A stretch of 33,738 bases of DNA from an uncultured Bacteroidota bacterium (GTDB lineage: Bacteria > Bacteroidota > Bacteroidia > Chitinophagales > Chitinophagaceae), in assembly GCA_903905685.1 (NCBI GenBank), contig CAIVHI010000451.1:1-33738 (forward strand), given 5' to 3'. The first letter of the stretch is position 1. Each line of letters opens with the position of its first letter. A program made the position numbers and the translations under genes. Shown in pieces: positions 1 to 8,887 of this stretch. The notes under the pieces were generated by a model that saw only the letters and a list, made by a program, of their open reading frames with translations, did no database searches and was not told the origin of the DNA.

Positions 1-99
1 CGTCTCGCCGGAACCTCTGGCAGGCGGTCCAAATGCACCCCGGCGGACGCCGGGCCATAGGTGGGTCCAAGCGGACGCTTGAACCAGGTGCATTTTTTT

Positions 100-651
100 T
101 TACCGCTTCTCCACCATCCTGCAGGTTCGTTCCCCCGTCACCGCATTTGCCGCCACAAGCGTATACACCCCCGGCAACAACCCCTCCAGCGGCACCACCT
201 GCTTCAAGCCAGCCTCTGCGAGGCTGTAAACCACCTGCCCTAAGGCATTGGTGAGCATGAGGCTGCACCCCCGCGCTCCCTCCACCGTGAGCTGGGTGGT
301 GGCGGGGTTGGGATACAGCAACACATGCATGGCTCCGACAGCTCCTACAGACCAGCCCGACATGCCCGTAAATACATCGTAGGCCAAGGTGATGTTGTTG
401 AAGCTTGAAGTGGTGACCTGTGGGGCATCATTGATGTTGTTGTAGTAAACCGCAATCCCGTTGAACACCCCATTCATTTTATTGGAGTCGATGTTTTCCT
501 CACTGCCGCCAATGAAATCCGACGTGGTGTAGGAGCCCTCCAGATTTACCCAGTACACCGCCTGATACATGTAGTCTTTATGTCCGGTACTCGGAGGGAT
601 GCGGCGGAAATATTGAAGCGCGTCTCGAAGGGATGAATTGAAATATTTCAT
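100..651 (-). CDS. Protein with C-terminal T9SS type A sorting domain; no N-terminal signal peptide seen, possibly truncated
   Basis: C-terminus VLLYPNPATTQLTVEGARG...ALGQVVYSL...LLPGVYTLVAAN...RMVEKR matches the T9SS CTD pattern; N-terminus MKYFNSSLRDALQYFRR is not a signal peptide. Confidence 0.7.
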   Translation of the reverse strand: MKYFNSSLRDALQYFRRIPPSTGHKDYMYQAVYWVNLEGSYTTSDFIGGSEENIDSNKMNGVFNGIAVYYNNINDAPQVTTSSFNNITLAYDVFTGMSGWSVGAVGAMHVLLYPNPATTQLTVEGARGCSLMLTNALGQVVYSLAEAGLKQVVPLEGLLPGVYTLVAANAVTGERTCRMVEKR

Positions 652-1171
652 GATTTGAAAAGGTTAACCAAATAAATGTAGATTCGACGTTTAAAAACGA
701 TGTAGAGACCAAGGGAATCGCAGCATATACCGACCACAGGTAGGTGCTTCTGTATCGACGAGCCCGTCGGGGGCAGACGGTGGGACATTACAAGCGGGTC
801 ATTCAGGTTTTGATGTCATCATGCGCAATAGGTTTTTGGGTGAACAATCATCGGCCTATCATCGGTTGGCAACCTCGGTGCGCTCAAAAAGTATTCGAGA
901 CAAAGGGCACCCCAAGGATCTGTTTCTCCATGACTTACAAGATACCGAATTCAAACAGGCGATGTTTAACAAATTTATAAGTTTAGCTTGGAATTTCAAA
1001 CGCAAAAACCAACACCTCCCCAAATATTTTTTTCGGCAATGCAATGGGCAGGGACGTCAAGCAAAACTTCCTTGCCGGGGCATGAACAATTTACCCCGAC
1101 ACCCCAAATCCTTTCTTCTACTGCCTACTCCCAAGTCAAGCCGAATAACGGACATCCTATTACCGGCGCCT

Positions 1172-1432
1172 TCAAGGTTGAAGAATGGGTGTAGCCCTTT
1201 TGGGGGTCATCGCGAGAGCCGGAACTTCGATTGGGTGCCGAATGCATCGTTCGAAATGCACCAAACCATGCAGTGTAAAGCATAAATAGACTGCGGGTGC
1301 CAATCGCCCCAAGTTGAGCGGCAGCGCGTAATCCGTAAACTTGGTCTGCATCTGTGTCACGGTAGTCCCTGTCTCATCCAGAACTTCCAAGGTCAATGGG
1401 CGCAAATCTTCCAAGTATTGCGTTATGGTCAT
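1172..1432 (-). pseudogene. Possible decayed T9SS C-terminal sorting domain
   Basis: LRPLTLEVLDETGTTVTQMQTKFTDYALPLNLGRLAPAVYLCFTLHGLVHFER resembles the core of a T9SS CTD. The reading frame stays open upstream of the ATG but has no recognisable protein N-terminus, and the C-terminal tail is abnormal. Confidence 0.35.
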
Positions 1433-1653
1433 GCTGCCGCCGTAGGGTGGTGGTACAAAAAACGAATAGGTGGAGCTGTGGCTATGTGTTGAATATAACG
1501 GGCGGGCATCGATGGAGATGTGGACGCAGCAATGCGTATCGCAGCATCCGGTATGCGTACTGTAGATGAGTGGGTTGTTTTGATATGGGTTTGATTTGGA
1601 ATGGGTGCTTTGGCAATAGCATCTTTGTGCCGCAAAACAACCAGAAACCCACC

Positions 1654-2649
1654 ATGAGCGAAAAATTGAAACGGATAGACAAGCCCTACGTGCTGTCGGA
1701 CAGCAGTGTAAATGAATACGGTTTCCGCCTGCTCACCAGCGGGTGCCAGCTCGAAGAATTTAGGAAGAACCCTATAGGTTACTACATGCACCGCCGCGAC
1801 GAGGGCATAGCCCTACGGTGGGACGACTTGAAGATTGAGGGCGACCAATTGGTGGGCACACCGGTCATCAACCTGGCGCACAGCAGAGGGGAGCAGTTGG
1901 TGGGCGAGGCCGAGAACGGTTTCCTGAATGCGGCATCGGTGGGGCACATTGTGGTGCTGGAGCACAGCACCGACCCTGCGTTGATGCTGCCGGGGCAAGT
2001 TGGGCCCACCATAACCAAGTGGTATTGCAAGGAATGCAGCCTGGTAGACATTCCCGGCAACAGCAATGCCTTGGCGCAACTGTATGATGTGCAGGAACAT
2101 GTGCTGAATTTGGCGGGTACCGGCGCAAGCGTGGTGCGTGGCATGGTGGCAGCCCTACCCGCAGCACTGCGCGATGCCTTGCAACTGCCCGAGACCGCCA
2201 CCGAGCAACAGGCCGCAGCGGCCGTGCAAAGCTTGGCCGGCAAGGTGCTGGTGCTGGACGAAGAGAACAAGACCATCAGGGCGGAGCGCACGGCGTTGCA
2301 ACTCCAACTGGACCAACACCGGGAACTGCGCGACAAAGCCGAGGCGGCAGCCTTGCTGGAGCGCGCCTTGGAAGACAAGAAAATAACCGTAGCCCTACGG
2401 GAACGGTTGGCGGCAGATTATGCCGGAAATACGGCGGCCCTTCGCGCCCTGCTGGAGGTGCTGCCGGCCTACCGATCTATAGCCGAGCAACTGAAGAACA
2501 GTCGGCAGGCGGCCGATGAAGGTTGCCTCACCTGGGACGACTATGAAAAGAGCGACCCCACGGGCAAGAAACTGAAAGACCTGCGCGCCAACGACCCCGC
2601 CAAGTACAAGGCGTTGTTCGAATTGAAGTTTGGCGCAAGCGAACAGTAG
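1654..2649 (+). CDS. Phage prohead protease (Mu gpI-like) with C-terminal coiled-coil/scaffold-like region
   Basis: ATG at 1654 in frame with ORF 1570..2649; N-terminal part (YMHRRDEGIALRWDDLKIEGDQLVGTPVINLAHS...SLVDIPGNSNALA) is protease-like; C-terminal coiled coil; sits directly upstream of the capsid gene. Confidence 0.7.
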   Translation: MSEKLKRIDKPYVLSDSSVNEYGFRLLTSGCQLEEFRKNPIGYYMHRRDEGIALRWDDLKIEGDQLVGTPVINLAHSRGEQLVGEAENGFLNAASVGHIVVLEHSTDPALMLPGQVGPTITKWYCKECSLVDIPGNSNALAQLYDVQEHVLNLAGTGASVVRGMVAALPAALRDALQLPETATEQQAAAAVQSLAGKVLVLDEENKTIRAERTALQLQLDQHRELRDKAEAAALLERALEDKKITVALRERLAADYAGNTAALRALLEVLPAYRSIAEQLKNSRQAADEGCLTWDDYEKSDPTGKKLKDLRANDPAKYKALFELKFGASEQ

Positions 2650-2709
2650 GCCGATGCCGGCCTGCCTCCCACCAAGAGTTTTCATTCCAAAAATCAAAAT
2701 CCCAAACCC

Positions 2710-3624
2710 ATGGCAATCCAAAGAGAGATATGGCAGGACCATATCGAGGGGAACCTGTTCAAGAACAACGAGTTCCTGTTGGCATCTACCGATGCGTCGC
2801 AATTCGTGCTGCAAGGCAAGGTGGTACACATTCCGCAGGCGGGCGCGCTGCCCAATGTGGCAGTGAACCGGAGCAGCGTACCGGCAACGGTGGTGCAACG
2901 CGGCGACACCGACATCACGTATTCGCTCGATGAGTATTCCACCGACCCCATCCTCATTCCCAACATCGAGAACTTCGAGTTGAGCTACAGCAAGCGGGAG
3001 AGCGTGCTGGGCGAGCATGAAGCCTCGCTGAGGCAGGCCATAGCCGACACGCTGTTGGTGAAGTGGGCGCCAACCGGCGATTCCGGATTGGTGCTCCGCA
3101 CGGCAGGTGCATCTACGGCGACACATCTTGACGGCACTACGGGCAACCGCAAGAAATTCACGATTCAAGACCTGAAGAATGCGCAAAACCGCATGAACAA
3201 GCAAAACGTGCCTATGGAGAGCCGCTATGCCCTGATGAGCTCGGACATGCTGCAACAGCTTACCGACGACATGAGTGCCACCCAATATCGCGACTTCAGT
3301 GCGGCATTTGACGCCAAGGACGGCGTATTGGGCAAGTTGTTCGGGTTCAACATCATGATGCGCAGTGCGGTGTTGAGCTACGACAATGGGCTGAGTCCGG
3401 CGGTGAAGGCTGCGGGCATGACGGCGGCTGCAACCGACAATGACGGCGTATTGTGCTGGCAAACCGGATTTGTGGAGCGCGCCATTGGGCAAATCAACTT
3501 TTTCGAGAAGATTGGTGACCCCACCTATTACGGCGACGTGTATAGCGTAAGTGTGCGGATGGGCGGCCGCATGCGTAGGGCAGACGCGAAAGGCGTGATT
3601 GCCATTGTGCAAGCGGCAGCCTAA
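2710..3624 (+). CDS. Phage major capsid protein
   Basis: 304 aa; MAIQREIWQDHIEGNLFKNNEFLLAS...FELSYSKRESVLGEHEASLRQAIADTLLVKWAP; typical Bacteroidetes phage capsid; follows the protease. Confidence 0.75.
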   Translation: MAIQREIWQDHIEGNLFKNNEFLLASTDASQFVLQGKVVHIPQAGALPNVAVNRSSVPATVVQRGDTDITYSLDEYSTDPILIPNIENFELSYSKRESVLGEHEASLRQAIADTLLVKWAPTGDSGLVLRTAGASTATHLDGTTGNRKKFTIQDLKNAQNRMNKQNVPMESRYALMSSDMLQQLTDDMSATQYRDFSAAFDAKDGVLGKLFGFNIMMRSAVLSYDNGLSPAVKAAGMTAAATDNDGVLCWQTGFVERAIGQINFFEKIGDPTYYGDVYSVSVRMGGRMRRADAKGVIAIVQAAA

Positions 3625-3699
3625 GCTTGGCACCAACCTTGCCGGCCAACAGTCCTCAAAACCTATCAACCCCTACAAAGGCAGTTACTGCCGAAACCT

Positions 3700-3975
3700 A
3701 TGGAAAGCAATTTGAAGATTTGGCTGTTGGCCGGTATGGTTGGCGCCATGGCCACCGTGCTCGGGTTCCTCATCAAGGTAGTGACCGGAGAAGTCATCAA
3801 GCGACTGGACGAAATCGTATCGGAGCTCAAACAATTGACCTGCACCACAACTATACACGGGCAGGAAATAAGGGTGCTGCACGAACAAGATGCGACAGTG
3901 CGCGAGCAACTGCGAGACATGGCCGAGCGGATACGGATTTTGGAAAGAAACATCAGCACCACCCTAAAAACATGA
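3700..3975 (+). CDS. Small single-TM, coiled-coil phage protein (holin-like)
   Basis: N-terminal TM WLLAGMVGAMATVLGFLIKVV then heptad-rich KRLDEIVSELKQL...LRDMAERIRILERN; close to a lysin gene. Confidence 0.5.
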   Translation: MESNLKIWLLAGMVGAMATVLGFLIKVVTGEVIKRLDEIVSELKQLTCTTTIHGQEIRVLHEQDATVREQLRDMAERIRILERNISTTLKT

Positions 3976-3978
3976 ACT

Positions 3979-4410
3979 ATGATTTGTAAAAAAGTAAGGG
4001 AGCAACTGCGTCATCTGCTCCATGCGCCCGTCGGGTATCTGGAGCAGCATACCGAAACCGCATTGGCGGTGACCACAACGTTGAAGACATTGCTGGCATC
4101 GCCCGTGGCCGACATTGTGACGGCAATCATTCCGGGAGAACTGGACGATATGGTGCGTGACCGGTTGGTGCGGGCCTTGGATTGGGCCGTGGCGGCCCTC
4201 ACGGCCGAGACCGAATGCCGGGGAGCCGGCATAGGAGAGCGGGTGCAGTGCTTTGCACGTAGGTTGGCGGAGATGCGCCCCGACCTCTGCGATGCCGTGT
4301 TGCTGAAACTTGCCGCCCTTGTTGCGGCACAGCTTGACGACCGGCAGCACCAGCAACACGTTTACGACCTCTGTACCCAATTGTTCTACACCGCAAGCAA
4401 GCCGATATGA
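3979..4410 (+). CDS. Phage hypothetical protein
   Basis: 143-aa ORF tightly packed between the holin-like and lysin genes; stop overlaps the next start (ATGA). Confidence 0.55.
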   Translation: MICKKVREQLRHLLHAPVGYLEQHTETALAVTTTLKTLLASPVADIVTAIIPGELDDMVRDRLVRALDWAVAALTAETECRGAGIGERVQCFARRLAEMRPDLCDAVLLKLAALVAAQLDDRQHQQHVYDLCTQLFYTASKPI

Positions 4411-4931
4411 GCGTGAAGACAAATTTGGCTACCCGACAAGCCGGCGGCACCCTTGGCGGGTTGGCGCTGGGAGTGGCAGTGAGTCAGTTGGGTGTGAGCG
4501 AGGAGCCGAAGGGCAGCAATTCGGGGCCGCAGGTGAATGGTTATTTGGAGAGCGTTGGGTTGGGGCCGGGCTTCAGTTGGTGTCAGGCATTTGTGTACTG
4601 GTGCTACCGCGAAGCTGCGGTGGCGGCAGGCTGCGAGAATCCGGCGATAAGGACGGCAAGTGTGGCAGACTGCTGGAACAAGACGCCGCTTCGGTTCAAG
4701 ACGACAAAAACAGACGCGCTGAAAAACCGACGGGGTGTGGCGCCCGGCAGCCAAATCGTTTTGCTGTATGGGCGCGGGCTTGGGCACACCGGCATTGTGG
4801 AGCACGCCGACGAAGCCGGCATTTGCACCATTGAAGGCAACAGTAACACCGATGGAGGCCGGGAGGGGTATGAAGTGGTGCGGCACATGAGGCGGTGGGA
4901 CGACCCCCATTTGGCGGGGTTCATTGGTTAA
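4407..4931 (+). CDS. CHAP-type peptidoglycan amidohydrolase/endolysin
   Basis: FSWCQAFVYWCYREA (catalytic Cys), GLGHTGIVEHAD (catalytic His), ICTIEGNSN motif. Confidence 0.75.
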   Translation: MSVKTNLATRQAGGTLGGLALGVAVSQLGVSEEPKGSNSGPQVNGYLESVGLGPGFSWCQAFVYWCYREAAVAAGCENPAIRTASVADCWNKTPLRFKTTKTDALKNRRGVAPGSQIVLLYGRGLGHTGIVEHADEAGICTIEGNSNTDGGREGYEVVRHMRRWDDPHLAGFIG

Positions 4932-5004
4932 GACAAGGCGTAACGGCCCACTCAAACAAACTTTTTTAGACACAAAACAAGCTGCGGGAGGCAGTTGGAC
5001 ATTT

Positions 5005-6183
5005 ATGGGAAACGTAAACATTACGCTCGCCAACGGGAGGTTGGGAGCAACCCTGCAAACCCATGACGGTATTGCGGGTATGGTGCTCACCGGGAGGTCG
5101 GAAACGGGCGGCTATACCTTGGGGACGCCGATTTTGTTGGGCGGTTGGGCCGACATGGCATCGGCGGGCATCAGTGAGGCCGGCAATCCGTTTGCCTACA
5201 GGCAAGTCAAAGAGTTTTATGCCGAAGCCGGAGCGAGCGCCATGCTGTATCTCCTGTTGGTGGGGCCAACGGTGAAAGTGGAGAAGATAGCGGATTATGC
5301 GTTTGCCGAAGGCGCCCGAAAACTTTTGGACTTTGCCGCAGGGCGAATCAGGCTTCTTGGCGTGATGACCGACGACACGGCGGTGTATGGCAGCGGCACA
5401 CCATTGGTTACGGCAGCCGGCATCAACGACGACGTATATGCCGCCGGCACCAACATGGGAATGATGGCCCGTCATTATTTCGAGGCCGAGCAGCCCTTCC
5501 GGGCATTATTGGGCGGCACCTCCTACAACGGGACGGCTGCAACGCTTACCGATGTATCGGCAGGGAGCACCAACAACCGCACGGCCATCGTGATAGGCGA
5601 TACCCAGCCGGGAGCGGGAGCCTGTTTGGGATTGGCATTGGGCAGGCTCAGTGCCGTTCCGGTGCAGCGCAAGCTATCCAGGGTACGGTCGGGCGGGTTG
5701 AGTTGCACGGCGGCCTTCCTTGGCACCCATGCCATGACGGCGGCCTTGGCCTCACCGGTAGCCGACAAGGGCTTCATCACCTTCAAGACCTACCCCAACA
5801 TGGGCGGCTACTACTTCTCGGGCGACGGCACCTGTAGTGCATCAACCGACGACTACCATTTTTTGGCGCGGGGCAGGGTGATGGATAAAGCGCACCTGCT
5901 GGCCTATGCCGTGTTTGTGCAGGAGGTGGACGAGGAAGTATTGGTAAATGACGATGGCACACTGGATGCGGGCTTCTGCAAGTGGCTGAGCCAGCGGATT
6001 GTAAACCAGATAGCCAACACTATGATAGCCACCGGCGAAGCGAGCAGCGCCACCTGCTTTATAGACCCTGCGCAACAAATATTGAGCACCGGCAGGCTGA
6101 ATGTAGTGATACGGCTGACTCCGGTGGGCTATGCGACCGATATTGAAATCAATCTGGGCTTCGACAATCCGGCCGCGGCATAA
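5005..6183 (+). CDS. Contractile tail sheath protein (DUF2586-like)
   Basis: MGNVNITLANGRLGATLQTHDGIAGMVLTG...; large sheath-like protein directly upstream of the tube gene; ATG 5005 in frame with ORF 4924..6183. Confidence 0.75.
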   Translation: MGNVNITLANGRLGATLQTHDGIAGMVLTGRSETGGYTLGTPILLGGWADMASAGISEAGNPFAYRQVKEFYAEAGASAMLYLLLVGPTVKVEKIADYAFAEGARKLLDFAAGRIRLLGVMTDDTAVYGSGTPLVTAAGINDDVYAAGTNMGMMARHYFEAEQPFRALLGGTSYNGTAATLTDVSAGSTNNRTAIVIGDTQPGAGACLGLALGRLSAVPVQRKLSRVRSGGLSCTAAFLGTHAMTAALASPVADKGFITFKTYPNMGGYYFSGDGTCSASTDDYHFLARGRVMDKAHLLAYAVFVQEVDEEVLVNDDGTLDAGFCKWLSQRIVNQIANTMIATGEASSATCFIDPAQQILSTGRLNVVIRLTPVGYATDIEINLGFDNPAAA

Positions 6184-6222
6184 CGGAAGCATAGAATCAA
6201 ACACCCGATAAAACAAACGACA

Positions 6223-6654
6223 ATGGGACTTATCAGTTTTTTTGATAGTAAGGATTGCGAGTGGGCCGACATGACCGTGGTTGTGGCCGGGGCACCGCTC
6301 ACGAAAATCAGGGGCATACGCTACAAAGCCTCGAAAGAGAAGCAACTGCTTCATGCGGCGGGCGACGAGCCGGTGAGTATACAGAGCGGCAACCGCAGTT
6401 ATGAAGGCCACATCAGGGTGCTGAAAGGCGCGCTGGACGACCTGAACCGAGCCGCCCAGGCAGCGGGGGGAGACGACATCTTGGACATGCAGTTCGACAT
6501 TGTTGTGGCCTACAAGGCGCGAGGCGCCCGCATGTTGCAAACCGACACCCTTGTTGGTGTGGAAGTGAAGGACTTTGAAGTGGGCTGGGACCAAGGAGCC
6601 AAGAACATGGACATCACGCTGCCCATCGTGTTTTTGAAACTCCTTGCAGCGTAA
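6223..6654 (+). CDS. Tail tube protein
   Basis: 143 aa, MGLISFFDSKDCEWADMTVVVAGAPLTKIRGIRYKASKEKQLLHAAGDEPVSIQSGNRSYEGHI; located after the sheath. Confidence 0.7.
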   Translation: MGLISFFDSKDCEWADMTVVVAGAPLTKIRGIRYKASKEKQLLHAAGDEPVSIQSGNRSYEGHIRVLKGALDDLNRAAQAAGGDDILDMQFDIVVAYKARGARMLQTDTLVGVEVKDFEVGWDQGAKNMDITLPIVFLKLLAA

Positions 6655-6689
6655 TAGCGCGCAATACACCACCATAAACAGGACATGGG

Positions 6690-7031
6690 ATGAAGAACAA
6701 CGAGCAGATGCCCGTGGCACAGGCACCCCTTGTGGGGTTGGCAACGGCAGAGCAAATTCAATATTGGAAGCAGCAGCACGCCGGCGGCATTTATGCCTTG
6801 GAGACCGGGGGCCACATTGCCTACTTTAAGAACCCGGGACGGCAGGAAGTGAATTGCGCGCTGAGGAAGCTGGACAAGGACCGCGTGCTTGACGTGTATG
6901 AAGAACTCGCCGCCGTGACTTTTCTGGGTGGGAGCGAGGCCGTATTGCGAGACGACCGAAAGTTTCTCGGCATATGCCGGGAGCTGAAAGCCAAGCTTGA
7001 CGGCGCGAGGGTGAGACTGGTAAACTTATAG
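6690..7031 (+). CDS. Tail assembly chaperone, short (G-like) product
   Basis: 113 aa between tube and tape-measure slot; overlaps an open -1 frame. Confidence 0.6.
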   Translation: MKNNEQMPVAQAPLVGLATAEQIQYWKQQHAGGIYALETGGHIAYFKNPGRQEVNCALRKLDKDRVLDVYEELAAVTFLGGSEAVLRDDRKFLGICRELKAKLDGARVRLVNL

Positions 7032-7216
7032 CGGAATCTCGGGGAGGTCCCGGCCCGGATTCCGCAGGTTATTACGAGACCGTGCTTGAACACTATTTAC
7101 CCAATGTAGACCACCGGGCGTTGACTGACGAGGCATTCGCCATGAAGCTGGCCCACCTGCGATACCTGTTGCAGCAAGGAGTGGGCGGCAAGGCCGGACG
7201 GCGACCCAATTTCTAA
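6690..7216 (+). CDS. Tail assembly chaperone, predicted -1 frameshift (GT-like) fusion, join(6690..7025,7025..7216), 175 aa
   Basis: -1 frame open from 7001 to TAA 7214-7216; extension LIAESRGGPGPDSAGYYETVLEHYLPNVDHRALTDEAFAMKLAHLRYLLQQGVGGKAGRRPNF; slippery site and hairpin described separately. Confidence 0.6.
7019..7065 (+). promoter_or_regulatory. Putative -1 programmed ribosomal frameshift signal: heptamer G GTA AAC, 5-nt spacer, stem-loop
   Basis: GGTAAAC 7019-7025; spacer TTATA 7026-7030; GCGGAATC 7031-7038 pairs perfectly with GATTCCGC 7058-7065; a GGG/CCC pairing lies within the loop. Confidence 0.6.
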
Positions 7217-7235
7217 CAAATACCCATAACAACTT

Positions 7236-8222
7236 ATGAGGACACCTTTGGGGGCATCCCCACAACGACGCCTGTTGGCGCGCACAGACCTGAACCTTTG
7301 GTTGTTGGACGCTTGGAAAGAAATTGAGCAACCGCCAGCACTTGCCGCATTGCCCGTGCCTGATGTGCCGATGATGAACATGGGCGTTCATGAAGCCGAA
7401 GAAGAATTCATGGCATTAAGGCAATTGCAGGCGCACGATGGAGCGACTGAAGTGGAAAAAGCCGCCGGAAATGCCTTAGATATTACGGAGCCGGAACATT
7501 GCCATGAAAATGGTTTGGCAGCTTGGGACGTGAGCCCGGTGCAAGGTGGGGCAAACCCAACTTCGAGCCCATTGGACATTCAGGAACAGGGCATATTGAC
7601 GATAAAAATTGACGCTGACGTATTTGTATGGAATTATGGCTACCCCGGCGACCTAACCCTACTGACCGGAGGACTGCAGGCGCACAACGAAACCATGCCG
7701 CCGGACAAACGTGATGTCAACATCGGATTGACGGACGCAAAATCCGCACCCGCCACGAATGGTCGCCAGAAGGAGGCATCCCATGAATCGCGCACCTTGA
7801 GTGCAAACGAATCGGAGTCACCGTTATCGTCTGCGGCCCTGTATTTGCAGCCGGATTTGGCGCCGATTGTGGCAGGTGTCGGTTGGGGTATAAGTGTGGC
7901 ATTGCCGAACCTTACCGGATTCACAACCCCTGAAGTTCCTTTCCCATCTCTGGAAGGTGACGACCAAGTGGAGCCGGAATATGTTGAAGGACGGGAGTCG
8001 CAGGACGCGAACATTTATTTACCGTTGGAACGAAGCACGGTAGCCGGAGAGCGACACATCGTCAATGATTTGATGACCTACGGCGGCGCATGGCCAGAGA
8101 GGCCGCAAGCCGACCGGGAAACGGGAACAGGAAAAGGGCGAAATGAGTTGACGGGCGACCAGATACGGGAAGTCGTGGAGCAGGTGCTTTTGGATATCTA
8201 CGAATCTATGGAGCCTCTCTAA
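7236..8222 (+). CDS. Phage protein of unknown function in the tape-measure position
   Basis: 328-aa ORF between the tail chaperone and DUF6046-like gene; C-terminal amphipathic segment LTGDQIREVVEQVLLDIYESMEPL; no TM segments or long coiled coil seen. Confidence 0.5.
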   Translation: MRTPLGASPQRRLLARTDLNLWLLDAWKEIEQPPALAALPVPDVPMMNMGVHEAEEEFMALRQLQAHDGATEVEKAAGNALDITEPEHCHENGLAAWDVSPVQGGANPTSSPLDIQEQGILTIKIDADVFVWNYGYPGDLTLLTGGLQAHNETMPPDKRDVNIGLTDAKSAPATNGRQKEASHESRTLSANESESPLSSAALYLQPDLAPIVAGVGWGISVALPNLTGFTTPEVPFPSLEGDDQVEPEYVEGRESQDANIYLPLERSTVAGERHIVNDLMTYGGAWPERPQADRETGTGKGRNELTGDQIREVVEQVLLDIYESMEPL

Positions 8223-8256
8223 ACCCCGAATTGCATGACTATAAAAACCAAAAATC

Positions 8257-8865
8257 GTGGCGGAAATATCATTGAGCCTTGCGGCATTGTTCGAGCAGAC
8301 GTTTGGATACAGGTCGGCTGCATTTGAGCCCCACTTCGAGCCTGTAAAGGGTAGAGGGGCATTAGGCGTGGCAGAGAAAGGGCGATATGGCTCGCCCTAC
8401 TATGCGGCCGATGACTTGGGCCGGGAATACTTCATGCCCGTAACGCTGATTTATAGCGACGGTGATGCCGGGCGACAACGCGTGACGCTACCCTACCCCA
8501 TAGTATCGGTATCCGGGAGAAAGGTGATTGTGGAGACCCCGATGACGGAGCGGCGCGGGACGGTAAAGGAGCTGGTGGGCACCCGTGATTTCGAAATAAC
8601 GATACGTGGCTTTGTTGTGGCCGAGGGGGAAGCATTTCCGGAGGCGGGAGTGATTGCGCTCCGAAGCCTGTTTGAACAAGCCTTGCCGCTTACCGTGGAA
8701 TGCCCGATGACCGACATCTTCCTACTGAGGGCAGACCGGAGCGGAAGTGACCAAGTGGTTATGGTGCAATTGGAATTTCCACCCGTTACGGGAGTGAAGC
8801 ATGTGCGGCCGTACCTGATACGTTTGGTGAGCGACGAACCCTTTGAGTTGGAAGAAATGAAGTAG
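8257..8865 (+). CDS. DUF6046-like phage tail/baseplate protein
   Basis: GTG start; MPVTLIYSDGDAGRQRVTLPYPIVSVSGRKVIVETPMTERRGTVKELVGTRDFEITIRGFV is typical of this Bacteroidetes phage family. Confidence 0.6.
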   Translation: MAEISLSLAALFEQTFGYRSAAFEPHFEPVKGRGALGVAEKGRYGSPYYAADDLGREYFMPVTLIYSDGDAGRQRVTLPYPIVSVSGRKVIVETPMTERRGTVKELVGTRDFEITIRGFVVAEGEAFPEAGVIALRSLFEQALPLTVECPMTDIFLLRADRSGSDQVVMVQLEFPPVTGVKHVRPYLIRLVSDEPFELEEMK

Positions 8866-8887
8866 GCACTTAAAAAACGAAGTCGGC

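Noticed and set aside
821-1285. 154-aa plus-strand ORF in the left flank
   Set aside because: Composition not protein-like, no recognisable domain, and it overlaps the T9SS CTD remnant on the other strand.
2395-3669. 424-aa minus-strand ORF
   Set aside because: Antisense shadow of the protease and capsid genes in high-GC codon-biased DNA; His/Arg/Val-rich composition without a family signal.
5842-6744. 300-aa minus-strand ORF
   Set aside because: Antisense of sheath and tube genes; no coherent domain.
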